Of a stretch of DNA of 64,000 nt, positions 35,757-45,416 are shown piece by piece. Each line of letters begins with the position of its first letter. Position 1 is the first letter of the stretch. This DNA comes from Pseudomonadota bacterium (GTDB lineage: Bacteria; Pseudomonadota; Alphaproteobacteria; Rhizobiales; Hyphomicrobiaceae), in NCBI GenBank assembly GCA_018242215.1, contig JAFECG010000028.1, positions 124,001 through 188,000 on the forward strand, given 5' to 3'. The notes beneath the pieces were generated by a model that was not told the origin of the DNA, did no database searches, and was given only the letters and a program-made list of their open reading frames with translations. The position numbers were made by a program, and so were the translations under genes.

Positions 35757-37439
35757 GTGCAGAACTCGGATTCAAAACTGATGCATCGCATCGGCATCCC
35801 GCACGTCGAGACGCGGCCGTCTGCGTGGCGTGCCGCGCTCAAATGGCGACGCGCAACGATCGCCACATGGACCATAATCGGCGGCATTACTGGTGTGTTT
35901 GCGCTGTCGTTCCAACAAACAAGACATGTCGTAACAGGCGAGGTTTTGTTGCCTTCTTTCGAGGCCTCGGCTGCTGTGTCACCCGGTGCTGGCACGCGAG
36001 ACAGTTTCGTCGACGCACAGGTCGAAACCATCAAAAGCGATCAAATAATCGCAGAAACTCTCGACAAACTTTCTTTTTGGGATCGGGTCGGCAGAGCTGC
36101 GCTTGATGGGCCAGCAGTGCTGACTGCAGAAGAAAAGACATCCACTCAGCAGCAGCCAAAGCGGCCAAGCTCCGCAGTGAGATCAGATGCGGAGAGTCTA
36201 AAAGCGATCAGCAGAGTTAAAGATCTTCTAACGGTTTCTCCCATTGCATCAGGCTCTGCTTTGAGAATTACACTCGCGTTGCCCGATCCGTACAACGCCG
36301 CAAAACTCGTGAATGCGGTGCTCGATACATACGTTGAGGATTACGAGAGAACGATACGGGACGCGCCGAAAGAGGCTGTGAAAGAGCTGCAGCAGCGGCT
36401 CGATACGCTGCAGGAACGCGCGGCTACGGCAGCAGAAGAAGCTCATACGCATGCGAAGCCGACGAGCGAGCGACAAAAGCTTGATGCTCTGGCCAGTACG
36501 TACCGCACTCTCCATCAGCAGACGCTAAGTGAGTACGCTAACGCACTGAATTCCGAACCGCCGGCAAGCGCGGGACCGAAGATTCTCACACGCGCAAGCG
36601 CCGTTCGTACGTCACCCGCCGTGAGCACGGCGATGCTTATGGTCGCACTCCTGGGCGGTGGCGTGATTGGTCTCGCTGTCGCCACGCGACGCGAGCAGGT
36701 TCTTCGTCCGGTTCGTACGCTCGAATGTCTGGAGGTCGATACCGGCTTGCCGGTGCTGGGAGTCGTCTCCATGGTCCAAGGTCGCAAGCTCTATCCAAAG
36801 AACGGAGCGGAGCCGCCACTGCTCCTCCACGATGATAAAGATTGCTTGCGCAGCGTGCTTCTGCGCCTGCGCGAGAACTTCAACAACGGCACAGGCGTCG
36901 TCGGTGTTGCTTCGGCATTCGACGGGGAGGGAAAGTCTACGCTGGCTTTTAATCTCGCGGTGCTCGGCGTGGAGGGCGGTGCACGAGTTCTCCTGCTTGA
37001 CGGCAACCTCCATCGTCCCGCACTCGCCCGAGGTTTAACGTCGCCATCAAGCACGGAATTGCTGAGCGCTCTGAAGGATCCATCCAATCTCGTGCGCCAT
37101 GTCGTGACGACAGAGTTTGGCTTCGATTTCTTAGGCGAACAGGCCATCGCCGACGATGTGCGGCCGGCAGTGTTGCTTGCGTCACCGAGTTTGGACCGCC
37201 TGATCGCCAACGCGCGCGAGAGCTACGATCTCATCATTTGCGATCTGCCTGCACTCGCCAATCATGCCGACGCACAGGCCGCCGCGACGTCACTCGATGT
37301 GTGCGTGCTCGTTGCGGAATGGGGACGCACATCGACCGCCGCACTCATTCGCGGACTGAAAGCATCGCCGGCGGTCGGCATCCGAACTGCCGGTATCATC
37401 ATCAACAAGGCTCCTCTGGAGGTTCTACGGTCTGCTTGA
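35757..37439 (+). CDS. Second Wzc-like co-polymerase with P-loop domain
   Basis: In 560 residues: helix 1 at about 36-55 (TIATWTIIGGITGVFALSF), a Wzz-type periplasmic domain with a coiled coil, helix 2 at about 285-305, then a P-loop domain. That domain has intact Walker A DGEGKSTLA (from residue 389), A' LLLDGNLHRP and Walker B DLIICDLPA. As in the first copy, the terminal tyrosine cluster is absent. The start is uncertain: GTG 35757 or ATG 35781. Two unequal co-polymerases beside a single exporter is unusual; they may form a mixed complex or serve two polymers. Confidence 0.83.
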   Translation: MQNSDSKLMHRIGIPHVETRPSAWRAALKWRRATIATWTIIGGITGVFALSFQQTRHVVTGEVLLPSFEASAAVSPGAGTRDSFVDAQVETIKSDQIIAETLDKLSFWDRVGRAALDGPAVLTAEEKTSTQQQPKRPSSAVRSDAESLKAISRVKDLLTVSPIASGSALRITLALPDPYNAAKLVNAVLDTYVEDYERTIRDAPKEAVKELQQRLDTLQERAATAAEEAHTHAKPTSERQKLDALASTYRTLHQQTLSEYANALNSEPPASAGPKILTRASAVRTSPAVSTAMLMVALLGGGVIGLAVATRREQVLRPVRTLECLEVDTGLPVLGVVSMVQGRKLYPKNGAEPPLLLHDDKDCLRSVLLRLRENFNNGTGVVGVASAFDGEGKSTLAFNLAVLGVEGGARVLLLDGNLHRPALARGLTSPSSTELLSALKDPSNLVRHVVTTEFGFDFLGEQAIADDVRPAVLLASPSLDRLIANARESYDLIICDLPALANHADAQAAATSLDVCVLVAEWGRTSTAALIRGLKASPAVGIRTAGIIINKAPLEVLRSA

Positions 37440-37466
37440 GGCCGCCACTCAATCAAGGAGGTTTCC

Positions 37467-39317
37467 ATGCGCGTGCTGCATGTCGTTCGCCAATTCCATC
37501 CGGCCGTGGGCGGTCTCGAGAACATGGTGCTCTCCTTGGCGCGTGCTCAGAAGGAGGCGGGCGTACACGCAGAGGTGCTGACGCTCAATCGCTGCTTTCA
37601 AGATCTCGATAACATTCTTCCTTCGGAAGATTGCGCAAATGGTATCCCGGTTCGCCGCATTCCCTTCCGCGGTTCGCGTCGCTACCCCATTGCGCCCAAT
37701 GCTTTGTCTCACGTGAAGACATTCGATCTCGTTCACGTCCACGCAGTCGACTTCTTCAGCGATTTTTTGTCGGCAACGGCGCGCTACCATGGCAAGCCTA
37801 TGGTGCTGACCACGCACGGCGGCTTCTTTCATACGAATTTCGCGCAGCGCCTGAAGCGGATGTACTTTCACACCGTCACTAAGACGATGCTGCGCAACTA
37901 TCGCCGCGTAATCGCGTGCAGTGGAAACGACGCACAAACCTTTCGCGCCATCGCAGACGACCGCGTCGCGATGATCGAGAACGGCGTCGACATAAACAAG
38001 TTCAAGAATGCTTCAAGCACGGATTACAAACCCAAAATCGTGTATTTCGGCAGGTTCGCAGCTCATAAGGGCCTGCTGAGTTTGATCGATACATTCCAGC
38101 GGGTTCGCCGTCAGAACACGGATGCCGAGCTCGTACTGATCGGCAGCGACAGCGATGGAATGCTTCGTCGCATGGAAGCTGCGGCCCTCGAAGGCTTGTG
38201 CGATGGCAGCATCAAACTTTTGATAAATCAGAGCGACGCGGAAATCGCCGCGGAACTCGCAAACTGCAGCTTCTTCGCGTCGGCTTCAGAGTACGAAGGG
38301 TTTGGGTTGACGGTGGTTGAAGCTCTTTCCGCCGGCCTCGTCCCAATCGTCAGCAGCATCCCGACATTCAAGACAATCTTGGAACGTGCTGGTATTGGCC
38401 TGCTGACGGATTTCGGCGAGCCCGAAACTGCGGCCGCCAGCATATGCGACTTCATGAAGGCGTGTGCCGATCGCCACGCAGAATGGCGAGCTTCAGCGGT
38501 GGCCGCCGCCGAAACCTATGATTGGACCCGAGTCGAGCAGACCTATCGGAGCGAATACGAGCGCGTGCTCGGCAACAAAACCCGCACACTTCTCGGCGTC
38601 GAAATCAGTGTCAGATCGCGTAACGATGCGGTCGAGGTACTCGATGATGCTGTTGCGCGTCATCGTCCGCTGCGCATTGCGTTTGCAAACGCCCACACAC
38701 TTCGCTTGGCGGCGGAAAGCGCCGATCTGCGCCGAACGTTGCGTAAGTTCCTTGTGCTCAACGACGGCATAGGCGTCGATATCGCAAGCTGGCTGAAGTT
38801 CGGCAAAAGGTTTCCGGACAATTTGAACGGTACCGATTTCGTCCCGCACTACCTGATGCATACCCGTCATCGGCTGCGGATCTTTCTCCTGGGAGCGCGC
38901 GCGGAGATCGTTCGCGTTGCGGCAGAAAGGTTTGCATCGTCATATCCGCAGCATGAGATCGTCGGCGCACGCGAAGGATACTTCTCGCGCGAGGCAGACG
39001 TCGAAATAGTTCGCACTGACATCAGAGCATCGAGGGCAGACCTGCTGCTGGTTGCAATGGGGAATCCACTCCAAGAAGTGTGGATTGACAAGAACTGTGG
39101 CGATCTCCCCGTGACGCTGCAACTCGGCGTCGGCGCCCTATTCGATTTTACGTCCGGGCGAGTTTGGCGGGCGCCTGCTTGGATACGCCGCGCTCGATGC
39201 GAATGGGTATACCGGCTCGCGCTGGAGCCGCGTCGGCTGTTCAATCGCTATGTCGTCGGAAACATGATCTTTCTGAATCTCGTACGGCTGGACCGCCGCA
39301 GCGGCTTTTCGCCATGA
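37467..39317 (+). CDS. Fused glycosyltransferase: GT4 domain plus WecG/TagA domain
   Basis: One 616-residue chain with two complete catalytic domains. Residues 1-370 are GT-B: RVLHVVRQFHPAVGGLENMV, LTTHGGFFHT, IVYFGRFAAHKGLLSLIDTF and the EX7E site SEYEGFGLTVVEALSAG. Residues 376-616 are a WecG/TagA/CpsF (GT26) domain: NAHTLRLAAESADL, VLNDGIGVDIAS, LNGTDFVPHY, VAMGNPLQEVWI and GVGALFDFTSGRV with WVYRLALEPRRL. It probably adds two successive sugars to the lipid-linked repeat, like GumH and GumM of xanthan synthesis, which are separate proteins. A strong AAGGAGG precedes the start; it overlaps the next gene by 4 bases. Confidence 0.9.
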   Translation: MRVLHVVRQFHPAVGGLENMVLSLARAQKEAGVHAEVLTLNRCFQDLDNILPSEDCANGIPVRRIPFRGSRRYPIAPNALSHVKTFDLVHVHAVDFFSDFLSATARYHGKPMVLTTHGGFFHTNFAQRLKRMYFHTVTKTMLRNYRRVIACSGNDAQTFRAIADDRVAMIENGVDINKFKNASSTDYKPKIVYFGRFAAHKGLLSLIDTFQRVRRQNTDAELVLIGSDSDGMLRRMEAAALEGLCDGSIKLLINQSDAEIAAELANCSFFASASEYEGFGLTVVEALSAGLVPIVSSIPTFKTILERAGIGLLTDFGEPETAAASICDFMKACADRHAEWRASAVAAAETYDWTRVEQTYRSEYERVLGNKTRTLLGVEISVRSRNDAVEVLDDAVARHRPLRIAFANAHTLRLAAESADLRRTLRKFLVLNDGIGVDIASWLKFGKRFPDNLNGTDFVPHYLMHTRHRLRIFLLGARAEIVRVAAERFASSYPQHEIVGAREGYFSREADVEIVRTDIRASRADLLLVAMGNPLQEVWIDKNCGDLPVTLQLGVGALFDFTSGRVWRAPAWIRRARCEWVYRLALEPRRLFNRYVVGNMIFLNLVRLDRRSGFSP

Positions 39318-40588
39318 GTGATGCACGGACTTTACCGAGCCACAGCGTAGGCTTTCATACATCCGGGCTGGCGGAAAGTCGGCTGCTTGCCATCGCGCCA
39401 TCATTGATTGTCATAGCCGCCGTCACGTTCAACGCCGGTCTAGCCATAGTCAATACGAACGTTGCGGCGCTCTCACCATCGATCGTGATGCTGGTTGAAG
39501 GTTTGTTGACGGTCACTGCCGTCGGAGTCGCGCTGCTTCGCTGGCGTTCTGGCATGGCGCCTTTGATCGTCGTGATGAGCCTTCTGTTTCTGTTCGGGGT
39601 CGTTCGCGCGATCTCTACCGGAGAGGTGCAGCCGAAATACATCCGCGATGTGATGATCATTCCGGTGTTTCTGCTCCTGGGCATGGCCTCGTCGGAGCGA
39701 TATCTCACGCGCACTGTTCTGGTGGTGCATACGCTGGTGTTTGCGGTCTTCCTGATTGAAGCATTTCTGCCGGACATTCACTCGGCACTCTTCAATATCC
39801 AGGACTATTACATCAAAACGCGCGGAACGCGTGCCGACCAATTCTACAATACGAACTCGGATCTATTTATCAGCGCCACCCGTCCCAACGAACGCTACTT
39901 TCCGTTCGTTACGGATATGAGGATGTCGTCAATATTTCTCGAGCCGGTGTCCTTGGGAAACTACTGCACGATCATCGTGGCGTTTATGGTTTCGTGCTTT
40001 CGGCGGCTGGGTTGGCCCGCCACGATCTACCTCGCGCTCACGACCATATTGATGCTCATGGGCTGCGATGGCCGACTCGCCGTTCTCGCCTCCCTGATCA
40101 TCATCGCAGCGGCGCTCCTAACACCATTTCTGCCGCCATACTCGGCGATCATCTATTTGCCTCTTGCGGCGCTCACCTTGTTTAGCGTCGCTGGGGCTGC
40201 GGGATTGAAGTCTGGGACCGATGATTTCAAGGGTCGGCTGGCGGGAACCGTAGAACTCGTGCATCGGTTCGATCTGTCGGATTTCCTTGGTCTCTCGAAC
40301 CAGTATGTCGAATCGACGGTGGATAGCGGCCTTGCCTATCTTATGGTGACGCAATCTTTGCCCGGATTGATCCTGCTTTGGATGTTCATTGCCTGGCATG
40401 TCTCTGAAGAGACGACAGAGCAGGTGCGCTTCACGCATGCGCTCTGCCTTTACCTAACGCTTTCCATGTTGGTGAGCTATGCGCTGCTGACGATCAAGAC
40501 CGCCGCCCTGTTGTGGTTCATCCAAGGCACACTGCAGGCGGGAGCCGAGGATCGGCGAGATCAGGTCCCACAGAACAAAGGAGGCTAA
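39314..40588 (+). CDS. O-antigen-polymerase-like membrane protein (Wzy-type)
   Basis: A 424-residue polytopic protein with about 10-11 predicted helices and one large periplasmic loop (about 155-215, containing RGTRADQFYNTNSDLF and NERYFPFVTDMRMSS). This is the layout of Wzy polymerases and O-antigen ligases. The start at 39314 overlaps the previous stop (ATGA); the longer frame upstream lies over the fusion gene. It probably polymerises the repeat unit in the periplasm. Confidence 0.8.
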   Translation: MSDARTLPSHSVGFHTSGLAESRLLAIAPSLIVIAAVTFNAGLAIVNTNVAALSPSIVMLVEGLLTVTAVGVALLRWRSGMAPLIVVMSLLFLFGVVRAISTGEVQPKYIRDVMIIPVFLLLGMASSERYLTRTVLVVHTLVFAVFLIEAFLPDIHSALFNIQDYYIKTRGTRADQFYNTNSDLFISATRPNERYFPFVTDMRMSSIFLEPVSLGNYCTIIVAFMVSCFRRLGWPATIYLALTTILMLMGCDGRLAVLASLIIIAAALLTPFLPPYSAIIYLPLAALTLFSVAGAAGLKSGTDDFKGRLAGTVELVHRFDLSDFLGLSNQYVESTVDSGLAYLMVTQSLPGLILLWMFIAWHVSEETTEQVRFTHALCLYLTLSMLVSYALLTIKTAALLWFIQGTLQAGAEDRRDQVPQNKGG

Positions 40589-40589
40589 G

Positions 40590-41666
40590 ATGGCTTTCAC
40601 GCCAACGCGCCGTACCGTCCTTACAACAGGTGCCGCTGCGATCATCGCGCAAACTCTCAACAAGCCTGCGCTTTGCAAAGCCGTTACCGCCCACTATGCC
40701 GGAGTCAACATCGCTGGCGGCGAGTTTGGAAAGCTGCCGGGAAGATACGCGTTCGACTATGCCTATCCCTCGCAAGCCAGCTTCAACTATTTTGCTGCGC
40801 AAGGCTTCAACTTGGTTCGGATACCATTTCGCTGGGAGCGACTGCAGCCCGAACTCAACACAGAATTAGATGCTCAGGAGTTGAAGCGCCTGCAGGCTTC
40901 CGTCGCCGCGGCTACGGCCGCCAAGCTTACAGTCGTTCTTGACACGCACAATTATGCGAAGCGCCGCCTCGCCTCCGACGGTTGGAAGGAAGCGCACGTC
41001 ATCGGATCAGAGGCTGTCCCAACGCCGGCATTCGCCGACTTCTGCGGCCGTCTTGCGTCAGCGTTCAAAGATAACAACTCCGTCATTTTCGGACTGATGA
41101 ATGAACCGACCGGAGTCGTTGCTTATGAATGGCTGCCCATCACAAACAATGCAGTCGCGGCCATCCGCGCCGCTGGAGCGAAACAACTCATCTTCGTGCC
41201 GGGCGTGAACTATACAGGCGCCCATTCCTGGTTCACCTCCGGCAATGATTTGATGGCCGAGGTTGTCGATCCCGGCAAGAACTTCGTGCTTGAGGTGCAT
41301 CAGTATCTCGACAGCGATGCCTCCGGAAAAACCGGCGATGTTGTCGGGCCGGATATTGGCTCGGATCGCTTGCACAGATTTCAATCCTGGGCGCGCGCCA
41401 ATGAAATAAAGGCCTTTCTGGGAGAATTTGGTGCCGGCCGGAATGCGCAGTCCATCGCGGCTCTCCAGAATATTTGCACCACCATGCACGATAATCGTGA
41501 TGTCTGGATGGGTTGGGCAGCTTGGGCCGGCGGCGACTGGTGGCCCGACGACTATCCGTTGAACCTTTCGCCGTCGAAGGACGGCACGGAACGACCGCAG
41601 ATGCCAATTCTGTCGGGCCAAGCCAAACAATTCATAGCGAGCGATCTGGCAGCGGAGCAGCGCTGA
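40590..41666 (+). CDS. Secreted glycoside hydrolase family 5 endoglucanase-like enzyme
   Basis: Cleaves beta-glucan-type chains, perhaps trimming or releasing the exported polymer. In 358 residues: a Tat-like leader (TRRTVLTTGAAAIIA), then a TIM barrel with FNLVRIPFRWERLQP, LDTHNYA, the acid/base Glu172 in GLMNEPTG, EVHQYLDSD, and the nucleophile Glu279 in FLGEFGAG, followed by GWAAWAGGDWW. Ribosome site AAAGGAGG. A GH5 enzyme in a synthesis locus parallels the cellulase found in many cellulose and exopolysaccharide operons and suggests a beta-1,4-linked backbone. Confidence 0.92.
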   Translation: MAFTPTRRTVLTTGAAAIIAQTLNKPALCKAVTAHYAGVNIAGGEFGKLPGRYAFDYAYPSQASFNYFAAQGFNLVRIPFRWERLQPELNTELDAQELKRLQASVAAATAAKLTVVLDTHNYAKRRLASDGWKEAHVIGSEAVPTPAFADFCGRLASAFKDNNSVIFGLMNEPTGVVAYEWLPITNNAVAAIRAAGAKQLIFVPGVNYTGAHSWFTSGNDLMAEVVDPGKNFVLEVHQYLDSDASGKTGDVVGPDIGSDRLHRFQSWARANEIKAFLGEFGAGRNAQSIAALQNICTTMHDNRDVWMGWAAWAGGDWWPDDYPLNLSPSKDGTERPQMPILSGQAKQFIASDLAAEQR

Positions 41667-41669
41667 CCA

Positions 41670-42905
41670 ATGGCTTTAACAATGTCATCTCCAATACTGC
41701 GGCTCAGCGTATTCGCGATGCGCGTATCCGGCATTGCGAGCAAATTCCTGCTCGGACTTTTCATCGCGAAGGTGATGTCACTGACCGATCTGGGAATCTA
41801 CGGTCTGCTGCAGGGGCAAGTCGCGATTCTGCCGATGGTGTTCCGCCTCGGCCTGAATCGACAGGTGGCCCGTGAGGTGACAGACGCGCCGCACGCGGAA
41901 CAATCGCAGCTGATTTCGGGCTACTTTTCGCTTTACGCTCTGCTGTATGCGCTGTTGTTCATTGCGGCGGCCGGGCTTGCCGCGATTGGAATGATCCCCT
42001 GGCTGGCCGTGATCGTAATCGGTCTCGTCGCCGGCGAGCATCTCGTGATGGATGGCTACGATTTTTTGATTCAGCTTCGGCGACCACTTCCCGCAAATAT
42101 CGTTCTGGCGGTCTTGTCGACGACATGGCCGATCGCATTCATGATCGCAGCATTCGTTGTCACCGATTGGCGGACGATCAATGTCCTTTCCATGTTCTGG
42201 CTCGCCGGAAGCATGACTGCATGCGTCATCACCGCATGGCTCCTCCGCTCGTATTTCGCGACACCCCATCTTCCTTCACTAGGCGCGATCCAGCGCTCCG
42301 TTCGCGCTTCGGCGATGCTTTACGGGAACAGTCTTGCTTCGACGGCGACAATCTACATCGACCGCTATCTGGTCGGTGCGTTTCTGTCGCTCGAATTGGC
42401 TGGCGTCTACTTTTTCTTTTGGCAGGTCGGGACCGCCATCTACAACCTAGTCAACTCCGGCGTGATGTCATTCGCGCGGCCTCATCTCGTGTCGGCTTTT
42501 CAATCGGGTGATGAAGAGGCCTTCCAAGATCTCCACCATCAGACCACGCGAAGCGCTCTCTTGGAGGCTTTGGTCCTTGCACTGGCTGCCGCGATCGTGA
42601 TCTGGCTCGTGCTCCCTTATCTCGGTCGGCCACTCCTCATCAAATATCAGGCGTTGCTTTGGATCCTGTTGGCGGCCGTGCTGGCGCGCATTTACGCGGA
42701 AATAGGCGCACTGCGGCTCTACTGCAAAAGCCTGGATCCTTGGCTCATGAAAAGCACCCTGCTTTCGGCATTGCTTACGGGTGTGCTTCTTCCCGTAGGC
42801 ATTTGGGCAAATGGAGTTTACGGGTGCGCGGTCGCCCTGACGCTGATGTACGTCTTAGTCGCCACCTATCGTGCACATGATCCCTACGGCGTACCCGCGC
42901 CGTGA
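41670..42905 (+). CDS. Polysaccharide flippase-like membrane protein (Wzx-type)
   Basis: A 411-residue polytopic protein of the MOP/polysaccharide-transporter type with about 12 predicted helices. The N terminus FAMRVSGIASKFLLGLFIAKVMSLTDLG and the central NSLASTATIYIDRYLVGAFL are characteristic. It would flip the lipid-linked repeat across the inner membrane. It begins 3 bases after the GH5 stop. Confidence 0.85.
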   Translation: MALTMSSPILRLSVFAMRVSGIASKFLLGLFIAKVMSLTDLGIYGLLQGQVAILPMVFRLGLNRQVAREVTDAPHAEQSQLISGYFSLYALLYALLFIAAAGLAAIGMIPWLAVIVIGLVAGEHLVMDGYDFLIQLRRPLPANIVLAVLSTTWPIAFMIAAFVVTDWRTINVLSMFWLAGSMTACVITAWLLRSYFATPHLPSLGAIQRSVRASAMLYGNSLASTATIYIDRYLVGAFLSLELAGVYFFFWQVGTAIYNLVNSGVMSFARPHLVSAFQSGDEEAFQDLHHQTTRSALLEALVLALAAAIVIWLVLPYLGRPLLIKYQALLWILLAAVLARIYAEIGALRLYCKSLDPWLMKSTLLSALLTGVLLPVGIWANGVYGCAVALTLMYVLVATYRAHDPYGVPAP

Positions 42906-42952
42906 TGATTCTTGGAAGCTCTACCTGATCCCCCGTCCGCAGGAGAAACACA

Positions 42953-43783
42953 ATGCAGAATAGTCTGAGAACGACACTGTCGCAGTTGGCTTGGAAGCTC
43001 GCGCCCGTGCAGATGCACGACCGCTACTTGCTGTCCGAAAAATACGCCGAGCGCGAGGAGGACATCATCGGCGATATCGTCGATCGGAACCGCGGTAGCA
43101 TCGATGTTGGAGCAAATCTCGGCCGCTATACGATCCTGCTTGCCCGAAACACGGATTTTGTAATCGCATTCGAACCGCATGCTCAGGTCGCGAACCTTCT
43201 GAGGCAACTGGTCCGACGCAAGAACTTCGCTAACGTTATGATCGTCGAGAAGGCGGTTTCTTCCGCGCCCGATCAAACACGGCCGTTTTTTTTGCCGGCC
43301 GAAGGAGCAGGTAATGCCGGGCATTCGACTCTCGAAGAAACAGGGCAGAGCGGCCCCTCCGCCGCGCACGTCACCACCACAACGCTTGACCAGTTTTGCG
43401 ATCGCGACATCGGCTTCGTCAAAATCGATGTCGAGGGCCACGAGTACGACGCCTTGCTTGGGGCGGAGAAGTTTATTGCAGCTAACGCACCGATTTTCAT
43501 GATTGAGATCGAAACGCTGCTTGCGCCCGACCGAATCCGGACGATCCAAGAATTTTTCAACGAGCGCGGGTATACGGGCTACTTTCTCCACAAGGGTGCG
43601 CTCCACCCGATCGGCGCCTTCGACGAGCGCCTGCAAGACCGCAAAGCTCTCGACTGGTCACGGCCGCGACGGGACATGGATTTCGTGAACAATTTCCTGT
43701 TCGCGCCGAAAGGTCCTGCTTCTGAGCGGCTTTCAGAACGCGTCGAGACGGCGCTAACCAGAGCAACGGTTCGAGCGAGCTAA
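42953..43783 (+). CDS. FkbM-family methyltransferase
   Basis: SAM-dependent methyltransferase of 276 residues, likely O-methylating a sugar. GSIDVGANLGRYTILLARN is motif I, IAFEPHAQVANLL the acidic loop, and FCDRDIGFVKIDVEGHEYDAL the FkbM signature. Ribosome site CAGGAGAAA. Last gene of the rightward exopolysaccharide operon; implies a methylated polymer. Confidence 0.92.
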   Translation: MQNSLRTTLSQLAWKLAPVQMHDRYLLSEKYAEREEDIIGDIVDRNRGSIDVGANLGRYTILLARNTDFVIAFEPHAQVANLLRQLVRRKNFANVMIVEKAVSSAPDQTRPFFLPAEGAGNAGHSTLEETGQSGPSAAHVTTTTLDQFCDRDIGFVKIDVEGHEYDALLGAEKFIAANAPIFMIEIETLLAPDRIRTIQEFFNERGYTGYFLHKGALHPIGAFDERLQDRKALDWSRPRRDMDFVNNFLFAPKGPASERLSERVETALTRATVRAS

Positions 43784-43844
43784 CAACGGACGCGGCGATG
43801 CAGGACGCCAGAGGCAGGTACGATCCAGCCAACCTTGGTTCCCA

Positions 43845-45416
43845 TCAGGAGCATCGCTCGAAACGCGCCATAAAATTTTCGAGGATCGCGAGCGCCGCTT
43901 CGATCACGCGCTCCGAACTTTGTGAGGCGTCGAGGCGATGCCAGCTGATTGCCCCGACGTCGAGCTCAAGTTGAAAGCGAACAACACTGGCCGTCGCATC
44001 GGAAACGTCACCCGTCCTTGCATCGACGCGGGCGATGAGTTGCTCGGCGGGAGCATCAAGCCAGAATCCTATGAAACATCCTCCGGCATGCTTCGTCGCA
44101 TCCGCGATCGCCGTTCTTTCATCTGGGCGTGCATAGACGGCATCCGTCACCACCGAGTGCCCGGATGCGAGGATAGCCACCGACTTCTCGATCAGCTTGT
44201 CATAGACGATCTGCGACATCTCGGCTGTATAGTAGTCGGACGACAGGCGATGCTCCTCTGCATATCCCGCGAGACGCTTGCGCTCAATGTCGCTCCGCAA
44301 ATGGATTGCACCGGGGGCAAGACCTATGGACGGCGCAAGTGCGCGAGCCACGGTCGATTTCCCGGATCCGGATAATCCTCCAATCGCAACGTTTAGCGCG
44401 GGAGCTGGCTGTAGATAGCGGACCGAAAGCTCAATGTAGGCTCCGGCCTGCCCAAGAAGGTTGCTCCGAACGCTCTCCTCATGTCGTTGCCGCGACCTCT
44501 CAAGAAAGACGACGGCTCTGACAGCGGCGCGGCAGGCGAGGAATAGCGGAAGGCAGCCCAGGCCCGCGATTTCTGACCCGAGGGGAGCCTCAGCAACATA
44601 CGCGTTGAGCACGGCGTTGGCCTCGCCGCGCAGACCACGATGGTCGAGATCCATCAGCAGAAACGCGAGGTCGTAAAGGACATCGGTTGTTGCAAGCTCT
44701 TCGTTGAACTCGAGGGCATCGAAAGGCACGGGCTCGGCCCCGATCGTCACGATGTTTCCGAGATGAAGATCGCCATGGCACCGGCGCACCGCACCAGACG
44801 CGGCACGTGCGTCGAGCAGACGCGCATGTCGCAAAAGATGGTCGCGTGCAAGTGAACCGAATGTGCTGACATCATTTTCGCTCAGCAGGCTGCCGCTTGC
44901 GGAGAGCTCCGCCGTGAGCTGTTCGACGAGGCGGTGCATACGCTCCGCGCCGCTGCCCAGCGAGACTGGCGACGAGCGATGGTAGTGGGCGACCATGGAC
45001 GCGAGTTTATGCGGCAAGCTGGACGGCAGCGGCCCCCTGTCGGCAACATATGCAAGCACCGCCGACTGGTCGAACCGGCGCATGTGCACGACCCATTCAA
45101 CTGTCTCTCCGATATTCTGCAGGTTCAGACGGCCGTCATCACTTCGCGAGATGCGCCGAAGTCCGAGATATAAGCCCGGGGCGTGCGGCTGGTTGATCTC
45201 GATTTCGCGCTGGCAAGCTGCAAAGCGCGTTTCCAATGTGGTGAAGTCCACGAAGGGAAACTTCACGCGCTTTTTGACCTTGAACGCTTCATCGCAAGCC
45301 AGAAAAATGCGCGCGCAATGCGTCTCGATGACATCGACACGACCATCGCATGCATACGTCGCTGGTGCGCTGAGCAATGCAACAATTTCCATTTCCTCCG
45401 ACGGCTGCATTGTCAT
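43845..45416 (-). CDS. Two-domain kinase: aminoglycoside-phosphotransferase-like plus P-loop kinase
   Basis: About 523 residues. The N-terminal domain has the APH/choline-kinase pattern with RRCHGDLHLGNIV (catalytic loop) and FDALEFNEELATTDVLYDLA (metal-binding loop). The C-terminal domain is an AAA_33/zeta-toxin-like kinase with Walker A GLSGSGKST, DIERKRLAG and VTDAVYARPDER. This architecture is a known but uncharacterised bacterial family. Start uncertain (ATGs at 45416, 45410 and 45452). It is convergent with the exopolysaccharide operon and probably unrelated to it. Confidence 0.85.
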   Translation of the reverse strand: MTMQPSEEMEIVALLSAPATYACDGRVDVIETHCARIFLACDEAFKVKKRVKFPFVDFTTLETRFAACQREIEINQPHAPGLYLGLRRISRSDDGRLNLQNIGETVEWVVHMRRFDQSAVLAYVADRGPLPSSLPHKLASMVAHYHRSSPVSLGSGAERMHRLVEQLTAELSASGSLLSENDVSTFGSLARDHLLRHARLLDARAASGAVRRCHGDLHLGNIVTIGAEPVPFDALEFNEELATTDVLYDLAFLLMDLDHRGLRGEANAVLNAYVAEAPLGSEIAGLGCLPLFLACRAAVRAVVFLERSRQRHEESVRSNLLGQAGAYIELSVRYLQPAPALNVAIGGLSGSGKSTVARALAPSIGLAPGAIHLRSDIERKRLAGYAEEHRLSSDYYTAEMSQIVYDKLIEKSVAILASGHSVVTDAVYARPDERTAIADATKHAGGCFIGFWLDAPAEQLIARVDARTGDVSDATASVVRFQLELDVGAISWHRLDASQSSERVIEAALAILENFMARFERCS

